Positions 22,614-35,165 of a stretch of DNA of 64,000 bases are shown piece after piece (the stretch's first letter is position 1; every line of letters begins with the position of its first letter). The notes under the pieces are model-generated. The model was not told the origin of the DNA. It saw nothing but the letters and a program-made list of their open reading frames with translations, and ran no database searches. The translations under genes and the position numbers were made by a program. The stretch is taken from positions 76,136,001 through 76,200,000 of the forward strand of contig OX419757.1 in assembly GCA_948567375.1 (NCBI GenBank), given 5' to 3'. This DNA comes from Lunularia cruciata. Lineage: Eukaryota > Streptophyta > Marchantiopsida > Lunulariales > Lunulariaceae.

Positions 22614-24290
22614 GGGTATTCATGGACTTTATGATTTACTACTTGTAACATAAGAATGAGCATAAATTTCATCTATATGAGAAAAGATACTTACAATACT
22701 TTAAATTCCTTTGGGTTTCCACTACCTTTGCTAATTCAAATGTCATCTGAAATTTTTGTCTTGATTTAGTAATCCTTTCCTTGAATCTTAAGTTTTGAGC
22801 ATTCAATCTCTCTTATACCTCTACCTTGAATGAAGCTTTTCTATCTTTGCTATGTTTTGAGAATCAATTTAAGCCAATTCACCTCTCCTTAAAGTCAAGT
22901 AACTTGCTCTTCAATTTGGTATGTTTGGCCGTGTTTTGAATTTTCCTTATAAGACTTCTTCCTCTTGCAAGGTTCATCTCATCTTGCTCACCATCTTAGT
23001 CCTCTAAATCTCCTTCATTTCCATCTTTATCTCCTCTACATCTCTTGCTTGTATAAGCATCTCCTCTTGTGCTCATGGGATCTCCTCTCCTACTCTTATG
23101 TCCCTTCATGTAATTAGAATTGGAACATCCTACTCCTTGTGAAATGTAAATGGTTCACTTGGTGCATACTCTTGTATACTAAAACTTTCCTCTAACCTTT
23201 CTTCTTGTGTACTTGGAATGGTCATAAGAATTGACCCCTTGAGAAGAAAGGCTTATGAAGTTTGCAACAAAGTAGTGTCTTCTCTTGACATTTCTTCCTC
23301 TTTGCCAAACCATTCAAAAAGATTCAACTCACTCTCCATGCCCGAACTCTTCCTCCAAACAAAGCATCTATCATGAGGAAATGAGGAGAAAGATGGTTTA
23401 GTTTATCTTCTTTAGTGGTGCATTCAAGTTTTATCTCCTTGTCAATGAGACCCTCATATGTTGACTTGTCCTTCCAGTTTTGAGCTTCCTTGTAGGACTT
23501 AAAAATATAGGCCTATTTTTTTCAATTTCTCTTCATTCAAGGACATTGAAAACCCATTACCAAATCTCACAAGGAAAGTAGCCATGTAATAAATTCATGT
23601 GCCCATGTAATGAAGTCAAATTATTTTGAATAGGTTTCTTGCTACTACCACCATAGATTTGCTTAAAATGGTTTGGATCCTCTAGATGAACAAGAATTTG
23701 AGTATAATAATGCAAAACCATTTTGAATTGATTATATTCATATTTTCCCTTGTTCAACATGCTTATACAAGGAGTTTTGTATGTTTCTTTTTCTTTACTC
23801 CTAAGAGTAGTAGAAGGTGTTGATGGACTATAGAAAACCATTTTCAAGAGTTATTGAAATCCTAAGCTCCATGTAGGAATAAAATTACTATATGAAATAT
23901 TGGAAATAGGACTAGAAGAGTCAAGACTTGAAAGACAAATATCAATGCATACTTGGAGTGGAGGATTTGGAAGAGGACCAACATATCATATCCCAAAGAG
24001 TGTGCACTCTATGGTCTCCAAACTAATACTTCAATTTCCAAGCATGGTTCTAAAAGTTAGCCTACCATGAATTTATCCAAGTTTGCATTTGTGCTTGATC
24101 TAAACTTACAAAGTATTGCACATTAACATCATAAATCAACCAAAATTTGCACATCAGTTGGGTTGGGGTTTCTCTTTCAATTACAGGGATTCAACCTTTG
24201 CTGCCATGCGCTTGCTTCTGTTTGATATTTGGATCCTTCTTTTAGAGCCAACTTATTCAAAATTTGATTCTTATGGTAGGTATTCTTACT
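22614..24290. other. Unassigned stretch with a decayed minus-strand coding trace
   Basis: About 1.7 kb. On the minus strand from about 23880 to 22740, charged helix-like stretches can be read in several frames, the longest at 23557-23847 (contains KMVLHYYTQILVHLEDPNHF). They are interrupted by many stops. I recognise no domain; an old retroelement gag-like gene is possible but not shown. Confidence 0.4.
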
Positions 24291-24352
24291 CATATTCTTA
24301 TAAGAGTATGGATTCAAACCCATACTCTTATTCAAATTATGGGTTTGAATCC
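24291..24352. repeat. Overlapping inverted repeats
   Basis: TAAGAGTATGG (24301-24311) and CCATACTCTTA (24320-24330) form an 11-bp perfect hairpin with an 8-base loop. GGATTCAAACCCAT (24310-24323) and ATGGGTTTGAATCC (24339-24352) form a 14-bp perfect inverted repeat that shares arms with the first, so only one can form at a time. CATATTCTTA|TAAGAGTATG at 24291-24310 adds a third, imperfect palindrome. This could be the end of a small inverted-repeat element. Confidence 0.7.
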
Positions 24353-24615
24353 CCATGTGTGACACATGGCATGTTTAGGCAGGTTTCCATTTGAGAGTCT
24401 TAATTAAAATGTTTCTTAATGAGTGCCTTAAACAACCCATAACCCTAAATTGAGCCCAAAATTCAATTTATGAAATAGCTAGTAAAAACTTGCTACATAC
24501 CATAAAACTTCTCTATGGACTATTCACTTTGGTCCCACAAAAATTCCTACAAAAAGTCCTACAGAAAGTTTTATGGCATATGCACAATAGTCATAAGTCT
24601 CCCATAAATTAAAAA

Positions 24616-26285
24616 TTGAAACCAATCAACATTCTATCACAATGTCATGGCATGGAAGAAGATACTACATCTCAACAAGAACTACACCTTTGGCATGTAT
24701 TTTTGGGAGAAAATGTGTTGAATAATCTTGAATGCTACAAAATAGATAAAGGAGGAGCCAACATTCACAATTCAATAAAGGAGGAAATTGGAAACAAAGA
24801 AAATTCATGGCAAAATAAATCAATGTTGGAAGTAACCCATGTAAGCCATGTTGATGGAATTATTAATCCGTGCAATTGTCAAGATGTGTTATAGGGAGAA
24901 AGGAAAGTCTTGAAGATCTCAAAGCACGCTCTAAAAAAGAATACAAAGAATAGAAAATACCAAGATGTCTTTGCTTTGAGTATTAACCAAAGGCCGGAAA
25001 TTCCATGCCAATTTGGGGAACACTAAATTGATTTGGTTGAAGGAGTAGTATTGGTTTGTTAATGGCAATATAGGTTCAATCCAAAGTATCCTTTTTTTGT
25101 CAAAGGTGAGATTGATAAATATCTTTGGGTTGAATCATATTTCTTGTACTAAGTAGCAAATAGGTATCACCTATTGTAATTGTACCAAAGAAGAAGACAA
25201 GTAAGATAAAGTTTGCCAAGATTTTTAGAAGCTTAATAAAATACAAATTAAGAATCATTATCTATTGCTATTCATTAATGCAATCTTGGATCAATTGCTT
25301 ATTTTAACTGCTTAGATGAGTTTTTAGGATACAATAAGGTATCCATTTTTGAAAAGACAAAGACAAGAATACTTTAATGATTGTTTGGTGCACATATGCA
25401 TACAATCAAATGCCCTTTGGGCTTTGTAATGCTCCTACCACTTCCCAGAAAATGATGAACACCTTCAAGGACTTTTTATGGAAATTTGTGGAGGTGTTCA
25501 TTGATGATTTTTGTTTCTTTAGCCAAGGATAAGATCATCTCTTCTATCTTTGCCAAGCATTTGATAGGTTTTGAAATACAAGTTTATTACTTCAACAAAA
25601 GAAATGCTTTTTTGTGATGTATAAAGAAATCTTGCTGGATTATTTGGAGTCAAGAAGAGGCATTGAAGTTGATGCAAAGAAGGTAAGAAAAACCAAAGGT
25701 TATTGTGGACAAAAGAGAAAAATAATGCCTTCATAGCATTAAAGACAAATTGGTAGTAGCATTGATATGCAAGCTCTTGATTGGGATCACACATTTGAGA
25801 TATATGTAGAAATGTCCTTGATAGAAATTGGAGTTGTTCTTAATCAAGAATATGAGAAGAAAAAGGACTACCCCATATACTATAGAAATAGATAGGTATC
25901 TATAGTAGAGAAATTATTCTACCACCAAAAGAGAACCTGAGGGAATGGTATATGTGTGTAAGAAATTTTAACACTACTTGCTAGGATACAAATTTTTTTA
26001 TGTAGCCATTATACCTTGTAACACTTGGTGAAGAAGTCAAACTAACTTGGTGGTTGCTATATGGCTATTATTGTTGCAAGAATTTTCATAAACTATCTAG
26101 GTGAGGAAAGGTGCGCATCACGAGAACATCAACTTCTTGTCACTACTAGAAACTAGAGATCAAGTCAAAGACACAAAGGAAATATTTTCTAGATGAGAAC
26201 TATTTCACTTGATAGTCTCAAAGAGAAATTGTTATGGTGAGAAGTATTGGTATTTAAATATGATGCAATGTCCAAAAGGATTTGA
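24616..26285 (+). pseudogene. Old Tat-like/B-like pol: RT and RNase H (element D)
   Basis: Plus-strand remnant matching B3 pol (50700-52187) segment by segment. VSHVDGIINPCNCQDVL corresponds to VSHIGGVINPDDCQDVV. Then come KYQDVFALSINQRPEIPCQFGEH, IDLVEGVVLVC, KVSIFEKTKTR, the FIDDF region at about 25498, MVYVCKKF..YLLGYKFF at about 25945 and LLLQEFS at about 26075. After RNase H comes the linker to integrase (ENYFT, then CPKGFDP). Many stops and indels show it is much older than B3. It continues across two nested LTRs at 29365-29395 and 33146. Confidence 0.75.
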
Positions 26286-29200
26286 TCCTAAACAACAATT
26301 TTTATTTTTCCATAAGTTGGGACCCTAGTTTTTTGTCCTTTACTACCACATGTGTAACCTCTAGTGCAGAAACTACTCCAAGAAGAGATTATATCACCAA
26401 GTAATGCATAGTATAAGAAATCTCAAAGTAAAACTCATTATCACATAGAATTATTTGAATCAATTCTTGAAAATAATGTTTCAATTCAAAGGTATACTTT
26501 CTCCAAAAATTCCTCATTTTCACCCACAAAAATTCAGATAATATCCTAACTTCCAAGGTACTAAACAACTTGAACTTTGAAGTACTTTCTATGAGAATTG
26601 AACTTTGAGTTCATTGGCTGACCTCCAAGTTCATTGTTCAATAACAATGCACTTTTTGCAAAGTTTTGAGTGTAAATTACTCTCAACACTCCTATACTTC
26701 TCAAGTACCACCAAGATGTTGCTATTAGATGACTACTTTGCACACCAAGGATCAATTACACAAGTTGGAAAGTAGTTCTAACTGCCACAATTTACTCAAA
26801 AAACAAAACACATAGACTTGTAAACTTTACATAAGTTTAAAAAAAAAGGATGAAGATCATAGGCTCTTTCACTTATTCACCTCTATATTGACAAAAATTG
26901 CATCTTGAGTGTCAACTTTAAATGATTTTGCCACTCAATAGTAACAACATATTCATTGCAATCTCTAACTACCAAAATGGTCAAAACTAGCTTGAAGATT
27001 AGTGGTCAACCTTCAAAGTACTAGGTCTTTAAGTCCAAAGTAACTAACTACTTTGTAATCTCCTAGAAAGTATCAAGCGTATTAGCTACAATATTCTATA
27101 ACTTCTCTAAAAGGTTTGCTTAGTCATACTTTAGGTCCTCTATATTCTTTGCAATCTTCCTTTGAATCCTACGAGACAAATCTACTCCAACGTCTTTCTA
27201 CTACTTCTTGCCTTCAGTGTCAAATTTTACTAACTTAGCCTTGATTTGCTTAAGTGCCTTTAGCTCATCTATTGAAAATGTGTAACCTACATATTGATCT
27301 ATGATTGCCTTGAGATGCTTACATATCAGCTCATCCATCTCCTTTGGTGTTGCAGAAATAAACTCTTATGTACCCATTCCTTCTTTTGAGAATTCTAAGC
27401 CCTCTATAGTTATAATACCAATAGCTTTCGTAGTTTCAACTTCTACCATCTCAATTTTTGACACTTGATCGTACAAATCCTAGATGTAAGAGTGGCCAAG
27501 TGAAGCTCATTTTTCAACTTGGTAAGCTTAACATCCTTTGCAATACAAAAATCATATAACTCCAACTCAACCATACTTTTGACCCTCAAAAAACCCATCT
27601 TCTTTACAAGTGTTGGCTCTTGCTCTTGCTCTATCTTTCTTACCGATACTTCTAACATTGCTACCCAACCACTTCTACTCCTTCATTTCTTAGGTATGAA
27701 GTCTTTGGGTTAGAGAATGGTGCTCAAACCCAAATCACCTATTTGCTACTCTTCTTTAGGTTCTTGATTTGGCAGTAATGTGCACTTTGTTTGAGTTTTT
27801 GACTCTTCTACAAGTACTTGGTCCAACCTCTAACGGCTCTTCTTAAGTCTTAACCTCATAGGCTACAAAGGTTAGGTCTTCTCTTGCATACATTTTCCAT
27901 TGGTGCAACTTGGATCCCTTGCTGCTCCCATTCACAAAATTTGGCATCCCTTTCCTCTATCAGTTTTAGTTTAGCAATAATACCTAGCTGACTTAGGAAA
28001 TAGGATTCACTCACTCAATGGCCTCCAAATAATGCTTGGTCCTTTTCATTTAAAAACTCATTCCAATATAGAAATGAATAAAAAAAGGTACTAGATACTT
28101 AGAACCAATATCTCTAAATGAATGGACCATATGTTGAGTATGTTGGTGGAAAAGGTAAGCCCAATCTACTGATTCTCCTACAAACATATTCTAAATTACA
28201 TGATCTAGTTCAAGGTAATGTAGGTTGTGCATTGAGGTCTAAAAAGTTTCATGATGGCCAGAATAATCTCTTGTCTCTCAAGATACATATAGTTATGCAC
28301 ATACTATCCATTCTCATCCCTCTTCTTATGTTGAATAGTCTCCTCACCTAATCCTCTATTTTCTTGGAGTTGGTGTGAATTGGATCTAACCAATGACCAC
28401 CTTCCTCTCTAGCATCATCTTTGAGGACATGATGCCAACGACCTTCTGTCCACAAATGGAGATTTGCACTTAGGGTTTCTACTCTCCTCAAGTTTTTTTG
28501 CCTAATCTCCTAACCAATTTGCATCACAATGAATGTACAATTCCACAAAAGGAAAGGAAGGTATAAGCTTTCTAGTCTCTCTCTTGTCCCAAACATTTCC
28601 CACTAGTTCAACTTTGGAGTTCAAAGGTTTAGGCTCTTTCTATCCTTGCATCCATGAAAAACAGCTCCAATGCCATGGTGCTCGACACTCATTAACTCAC
28701 TCAAGCAAAATGCCTCAAAAGCTCCTTGCACCTGTCTATAACACTCACACTCAAATTGCCTTTAATTATCCATAAATTCCTAATTCACTCAACTTGCAAG
28801 GGTGATCTCATAAGTTGAAGGTCTAGACTTAATACTATTTGGTAAATCTTAACCCCTCAATCATTAACTATCATTACCAAACCCTAATTTAACCACCAGC
28901 CATCCATAAGTTCCAATGCTCATCAATCAAAAGTCCTTCTTGGAAGTACTTCAACAGATCTCCTATACAAGGACTTCTCAATGTTGAAAGAGACTGATGA
29001 CAATCCATCCCCTTCATATGGGTTTGCACTCTGCTCTATGATCTTAAAGTTCAATATGACTTTGGATGTACATGTCAAAACTTTGGAGTTCAATATCATT
29101 GACTTGCAAGTTCAAAATGAATTCCAAGTTCAAGCTACCTTCTAGTTCAATCCCACATGCAAGTTCAACTACCTCTAAGTTCAAAGTGTTTTCAAAGGTT

Positions 29201-29369
29201 TGCTGAAAGATATTTGAGTTTTTTTGATGATAAATTCCAAGTTCTTAGACAATCATCCAAGCGTAACTTCTCCCTTCTCCATAAACAACACCAAAAGGTA
29301 TATTCTTGTTTCTTATTTATACAAAAAATAATCCATTGAAAAGTTTCAAATTCTTGGTACCACATCCTA
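26286..29369 (-). mobile_element. Divergent family B-like LTR relic with TCCTA duplication
   Basis: TCCTA occurs at 26286-26290 and at 29365-29369, flanking 3074 bp whose right end, GGTACCACA, matches the terminus of B LTRs. The left end is eroded (AACAAC where TGTGACAAC is expected). Inside, blocks resembling B LTRs in the minus orientation can be read: GCAGAAACTACTCCAAGAAGAGA near 26360; GCCCAATCT..TCTCCTACAAACAT near 28150, followed by CATGATGGCC; and CTCGACACTCATT near 28680. A charged, helix-rich minus-strand frame at 27443-27658 lies where the coiled coil would be. Removing it with one TCCTA rejoins the pol linker CPKGFDP to its continuation. The boundaries are well supported, family membership less so. 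Confidence 0.6.
29040..29200. repeat. AAGTTCAA-motif cluster
   Basis: AAGTTCAA or close variants recur about every 15-30 bases, near the LTR-start side of the relic. In B5 the equivalent side carries a 21-bp minisatellite, so repeat growth near the LTR 5' end may be a family habit. Confidence 0.45.
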
Positions 29370-29390
29370 TTTAAAATGGGAATGAGATGA

Positions 29391-32300
29391 ACCACTGTGA
29401 CAACCCAACAAATATCACTTTTACGGTAATCGTGTAAGTAAAGTTTGTTCTTGTAGAGATACAATTCAGAATTGGTCAAATACAAAGCAAAGTAATAGTT
29501 TCAGTTCTTCTTGGTTGCATCTTTAATCTCTCAGGTAGAAACCACACCCAGAAGAGAGTAACAAGCACTGACACTTAGTCTTGTCACAAATTCATACTCC
29601 TTAATCACAACACCTTCAATTCTTTCCAAACAATCTTGATTGTGATGATTCAGGCTCTCCCAAAAACGACACTTCATTGCAAAACTACTTTACCTCAGAA
29701 TTGTGTTCCACCCCTCCATTGAAGGCACAACTTCCTCGATCAAAATTGCTTCACATCAACACTGTGCTGCACTCACAAATGCAAAATTCTACAAACACTA
29801 CAATTCCTCTCAGATCTGTCAAGGCATTGCTTTGATGCACTTCACTTAGGATCAAACACACAGAATGAAGATCAAGGCTGTGGAATCCAACATCCAACAA
29901 GCATGCTAACTTGCACTTTGAATTTCTCCCCAACACTCACAATTATAGACATAGAGTTGATACTCGGAATCAAGCTCAAGCGATGAGCACTGAAAACCAA
30001 CACTTCGCTTTATCTATTCTCAGAATTATGAGCACTGAACAACATAAGACTACAAATGCCACTCTTAAATAGTGAAGCAAATGACAGTTCTAACAACTAT
30101 ACCGCTCTACAACCACTCTTCTAACCTACACATCTAAAATGACAATGCACTTCTTCATATCTGCCTCTTCAAATCTCAAAACTGTTACTAATCCAATCCG
30201 ATTTCTACCTCATCATCGGCTTTCAAACCCAATCCCAAAGTAACTTCACTCCTTACTACTCTATCCTCTAGTTTCATAACTCCTAATTCTTCTATCAATT
30301 CTACTACTTCTTCACTCTGATCTACAATTGAGGTCATGGGTAACCTTCCTACTACTTTATCTTCCAATCCACTCTTCTCTAAAGTGTCAAATGTCAAATC
30401 CAAAGACACCTGCACCCCTATTTCTCTTACTTTGGGTCTTTGTACTTCTTCTACCTCACTACAAAGTTTAGCTAACTCCATCCTAATAAGGTCTTGTTTG
30501 AGACACACATTGTCCTCAACCTCTTAAATCTTCCTATCTACACGATCTTGCAGTTGGATTAAGAGATTATTTAATTCTGTATCCTTCACCTTCCTCTTGC
30601 GCGTCTCATGCATTAGCAACTTTAGCTCATGCAACCTCACCTCTTTGAGTTTACATTCCACTTCCGTACTTAGCAAGGCCTTAATTTTGTTGACAACGCC
30701 TTCTACTTCACTATTTTCTTCCACCACCGTAAGCTTCTCCTTCTTCCTCTCTTTGTCCAATTCACCTTGATACATCTCAAGCTCATCTTCAAATTCAGCT
30801 TTTAATGCTTCCTTCTCCCTCCAATGCACAGAGAGTTGTTCCTCTGCTACTTGCATCAACCCTCTCAACCAATCTTCTTCTTTACTACGCTCCGTCAACT
30901 CGCATTGCCAAGCCTGATCTTTCTCCGCTGCTCTCTTCTTAAGGCTCTCCAACTCTTGCTCCATCACCGCTACAATTGCCTTGGAGTGTATCAACTTGAT
31001 ACGCACCTTTGCAAGTTCTGCTTTCAATCCTATAGTCATCGAAGTCATCTCCTTCACTTCCTCACGATTTTTTACTAACTCTTTCCTTGTTGCCTCAAAG
31101 TGCTTACTCCAAAGAACCTCCTCAACCTACAGTTCTTTGACCTCCATCTCCACTCTTGTCAACTTACTCCATAACAATGAGGTTTTGGCACTCCAGGTCT
31201 TTACCATTGCTAATTCATCTGGTACGTCAAGTTTGGCACTTATCATCTCCATCTTCTTCTGCTGCAACATCATCAACAACAAGCACACAACCCTGGACAA
31301 ATATTCCACTCCTTCGCACCTTGCATCCTTGGCTTGAACTTTGGGTTCCGACTCTTCTATGTTTGGTACCTTGCCCCTAAGTTGAGATCTTTGCACCTTC
31401 AAAGTTTCCTCTTCCAAACTTTCTCCCTCTTTTTGAGTAAGGTTACTGGGCTCCACTGCTGATACACTCAGGGCATTCTTACCCTTGGCAGCTTGGAGTT
31501 GTGCCCCGCCTTCCTCTCCCTTCTTCTTCTCACTGCTCTGTTCCATCATGGAAACTTTGGGACTCGGCTTTCCGACCTCTTTCCTCGGCTGTTGCTCTTG
31601 CCGAACCTCCGCTTTGCCTTCATTGACACTACTCGATTCTTTGCTTTGTAGCGTGAACTCCTCTTCTTCACCCAACACTCTTTCCTTCAATCCGGTTTCT
31701 CCTTCCGACTCTTCTTCTTCTTCTTCCTGCATGATTGCCTTTGTCTTCACTATCACCGCCATTGGGTTAAGCTTTAGAAATTTCTGGGGTTGTACTGTTG
31801 CAACACGACTCTCAGGCTTGGCCCTCTTTTGCACCCTCAAAAGGTCAATTACTATGACCTTTTCTCTCCCAATCTCTTTGTAGTACCTATCCCCTCTTGC
31901 ACTCTTTCCATATAGTATTGCTCATTTGCATCGGCTTCCTTGCATAAATTTGGATGAAAGTGCGACCGCATTCGACTTCGCTCTTTTGAAGTCAGCAAGT
32001 TCAACCTAAAATAAAAGTGCGCTGTGAATGGCAAAAAATAATGTGGTAGCATATCCATTCTCCATCCTAAAATCATCTGCCCCACTCTCTAATGCAAGCA
32101 TTTCGCCCAATCTATTGCATCTCTTGCAAACATTTGGTGAAGAACATTGCATGTTGCATAGTAACATAGGTGGTTTGCTTTGGTTTGAACATGGCCATCA
32201 TCACGCTTACTATTCCTCTCTACTCAGGGTCTCTATAACTATCCACCTTATACCCATTCTTAGTGCGGGGTCAACTGAACGACTTCCTTACTTTGGAAGT

Positions 32301-33150
32301 CTCTTCTGAAGCATCACACTTCCGATAGAAGGTAGTACCTCCTACCTCTCCGGCTTCCCTTCCCAACATTACTCTCCAATCCGCCTTTGTCTATTGAGCG
32401 GGATTCCCTCTCTTTCCCTCATGTTTTGGCCCATCTTTACAATTGCTTGATGCAATTTATACCATGAAACCTGGAAAATTGAAGTTCCAATTCCAGGCCA
32501 AGAACGTGATACAAAGTCTCGTCAAGACTTTGATCTGTGCTATTACTTCTAATCTACGAATTGCAAGCTCTCTTACTGCACTTTGCTTGCTCATTTTTGG
32601 TGTCATCATGTGCTTCCTCACTTTTCTCTTGTGGAAGATCGTCCCCAAAATCCTAACCCAATCCTCTTCCTGCGGATTTGCAATTTGCATTACTTTGGGT
32701 CAACTTTGAATAGGCACCGGGTAACAACTAGACATTGCTCCTCCTTCTTGCGCAACTTGTAGTTTTATAGTCTTGTGCCAATCAGTCACTCTTCAGTCGC
32801 TCCTCCTCTCAAATTTCCGATTTGGTGAAGTTGTTGCCTATCACTATCAAGAAGTTCTTGATCCCGAGGTCATTACTTTCTTCCCCCGTACTTTCTTGAT
32901 TGTGCCGACTCCAAAGATGTTTGTTATAGGTTCTTCAGATCCGCTCGCGCCGCCCGATACAAAGTCTCTCTCTCTCCGTCCTCCTCTTTGGGTTCTTCTT
33001 CACGTCTTGACCCGAGGTCAACTTTAGGTTTTACTTCACCTCCCCGCTTCTTCTTATTTCTTCCCAGGGTAGCCCTCTTTAGATTCTTACCCTCTTCTTC
33101 TGCTTAAAATGCAAATAAAACAATAAAAAAAATGTGGGTACCACAACCAC
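29391..33150 (-). mobile_element. Solo LTR of family B (B2) with ACCAC duplication
   Basis: LTR 29396-33145 (3750 bp, minus). ACCAC stands at 29391-29395 and at 33146-33150, an exact target duplication. The left edge reads TGTGACAACCC and the right edge ...GGGTACCACA. It sits in the pol linker of the older D element, 26 bases to the right of the relic insertion. A TATA-like box (TATTTAAG on the minus strand, 30064-30071) lies 675 bp from the LTR end. Confidence 0.93.
30188..32735 (-). pseudogene. Family B LTR-encoded coiled-coil protein (B2 copy)
   Basis: The same U3 protein as in B1, in a somewhat different subfamily. It runs from MSSCYPVPIQS (ATG 32735) to LKADDEVEIGLD (30188). It shows IRRLEVIAQIKVL..ITFLAWNWNFNFPGFM at 32457-32690, then KNGYKVDSYRDPE. 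An E-rich linker follows at 31400-31840 and a long coiled coil at 30188-31340 (open 30524-31057 and 30188-30508). The conserved C-terminal block LTFDTLEKSGLEDK is present. Stops near 32440, 32270, 32080 and 31130 and frame changes show decay. No recognised domain. Confidence 0.7.
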
Positions 33151-33660
33151 TTTGTCACTACTTAGAGTCTTGCAAAGTGGGCAGAGTAATTTAATCATTA
33201 CACTCCAAAGCATCAAGTGTACATTATGCATTGAATAACATGTTAAGGAAAATCCTCACTATCTGCTTTTGGTTGCCAAAAATGTGCAAAGATATGCATG
33301 AGTACATAAAGAAGTGCAATGAATGTTAACCAATTGGGAAACCAAGTCTTAGTATGTAGTGGCATTTGTGGCTAATTTTACTCTCAAAGCTATTTGAGAA
33401 ACGAGGCAATGACTTTGAAGGACCAATTACAGCCTACCACAAAGACTATGCATCAATAATATATTTTAGTCTGCATAGACTATGCGACAAGATGATGGAA
33501 ACCAAAACAACAAGGAAGAACAATTGTGCTATAATTGTGGTAATTTTATGAAGATAAAGGGAAGATATTTGTGTGTTGAAGGGAAGAAACCTATTGTCCA
33601 AGTATTCTTCATAATTGTATCTTCTTCCAAGTAAGTGAATTCTTCAACAAGGAATATGGT
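33151..33660 (+). pseudogene. Integrase fragment of element D
   Basis: Continues the plus-strand pol of 24616-26285 after the two nested LTRs. The integrase zinc-binding end reads CKDMHEYIKKCNEC (about 33285-33330). The start of the core reads FEKRGNDFEGPITAYHKDYASIIYF (about 33385-33460, quoted in part; the usual form is GIDFVGPI) and then KMMETKTTRKN (about 33495-33525). Stops are frequent and the rest of the core is not readable. This confirms that the RT and integrase are one split element. Confidence 0.65.
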
Positions 33661-33799
33661 GAATATTGGGAGAGAAATGAGGAAGATCCTTGAAGTAATA
33701 CTCCATTGCTCTATTATGAATAAGTTAGCAATGCACTCCATAACAAATACCTAACATTTTTGCTTTGGAGTTGGGAGTTGAGAGTTGAGTTCACATGGA

Positions 33800-35165
33800 A
33801 TTGTGTAGGAAATGAGAAGTAAGAAGGAAAACAAATCAAGAGACCTTTGGAGGAATCCTATGAGTGGAATGAAGAGCACTAGAGGAATGTACTTGGGTTA
33901 GATATAACCATTCCAGGGACATTACAATCAACACTAAATTCAAGGATGTAGGTGAGGAAATGAATAATAGGATAGCTGAGTTGTTTCAGAAAAGGAGGTA
34001 CACTAGTAATGGTTGGAAGGTAGCCAATCATCAAGATCTGGCCCAAAGGCAAAAATAGAAGCCCTCATGAAGTTGTTCAGCCCAAAAAGAACAACTTAAT
34101 TGACCATCAATCAAGTTATTTCCTTCAAGTAAGTGTACTAAGGAGAAGTAGTTAACTAGGTAGACATGCTTTATTGGCAAGTATGATCAATAAATTAGAA
34201 GAAGATGTAAGAGCAACCTATCTAGCTCCCTTTGCCATACAATTTTACAAAGAGCCCAATCTATTGAGCAAAAAGGAGTGGAGAAAGTTTACAAGTCACT
34301 TCTACTAGGAAGAATAATTTACATCCCAACATGAAGGATGAACCATAGTCCAAACCTAAAAAGAGGCAGATGAGGAGTTTAAGAAGATAGGAAGGTTCAT
34401 GGAGGTTGGTGTTACAACAACCAAGAGAAGTAGATCAACACCAACAGGGTCGCTAAAACCTGCAAAGGGAGCAAGGGAAATCCTCAAATGGTGGACTTTG
34501 GAGGAAGACAAAGACAAAGCCTAAGCCAAAGCCAAAGCCAAGGATGAGAATAAGGAAGAAGAAGCATAAGTGGAAGATGGATCTGCCACCCCACTAATTT
34601 GTACCTTTTGCAGCACATTATTATTTGTGGTTGAACCTACTCATCCCCAAGAAGCAACATCAGATGGTGTCTCATTTTCATCTGAACCTACAATAGGTTG
34701 CGGATCAGGAGGAGAATTTTCACATGGTGGAAATGAAAGAGAGGGACCAACACTTTGCCAAGATGAGACAAGAGAAGACATTGACAATCCCAATACCCTA
34801 ACCCAAGAAGAGAAGCTGACCCAAGGTCATTGTTTCACCAAGAAAGAGGAGAACTACTCGACTTTGAGCCCAAGTTGAGCAGTCATAATGGTTGACCTAT
34901 TGTCAAGAACCAAAGAAGAAGAAGAAATGGAGTTGAACTTGGAGGAATCTAAAGAAGAGTTGACTCTTAAGAGCAAAGAGTTAGGCATCAAAAGTGAAGG
35001 AGATCCCAAGGTCTAACAACTGATTGATGAAGCAGCCAAAGAAGGATTGGATCAAGAATTCTATGAGGAGATTGAGCATATGGAGAGAGGTGACACCTCA
35101 TGCATGGACCTAATGCAAGATGACATTCTAAAGAAAGCTTCTTATATAGGTGGAGTCAAACCTTA
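33800..35165 (+). pseudogene. Diverged relative of the LTR-encoded protein, partly doubled
   Basis: Downstream of the D integrase and on the same strand are remnants of the protein found in B LTRs. At 33960-34070 it reads RIAELFQKRRYTSNGWKVANHQ (compare KRTKNGYKVESYKD). At 34590-34780 it reads PPH-FVPFAAHYYLWLNLL, VSHFHLNLQ and QEENFHMVEMKERDQHFAK (compare PFAAHFYLRLNLL and EEEGKYMTHLQANDDHFVK in B4). A second, weaker match to the same block lies at about 34180-34400 (YLAPFAIQFYKEPNLL..FKKIGRF), so part of the domain is present twice. An acidic segment follows (about 34900-35165). It probably belongs to the 3' LTR of element D. Confidence 0.55.

Noticed and set aside
24301-24352. A tRNA gene, because of GGATTCAAACCC and GGGTTTGAATCCCC
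   Set aside because: The box B-like words are arms of a palindrome; there is no box A at the right distance and no cloverleaf.
28100-28351. A plus-strand gene (77 codons) in the relic LTR
   Set aside because: The region aligns better, on the minus strand, with the LTR protein region of B2; the plus frame has no support.
31485-31883. Open frames on the plus strand opposite the LTR protein (also 17216-17560, 17579-17971, 16385-16696, 46487-46984, 54499-55020)
   Set aside because: They are antisense to the acidic linker and coiled coil. E/K/L-rich coding sequence naturally leaves Ser/Leu/Phe-rich open frames on the other strand.
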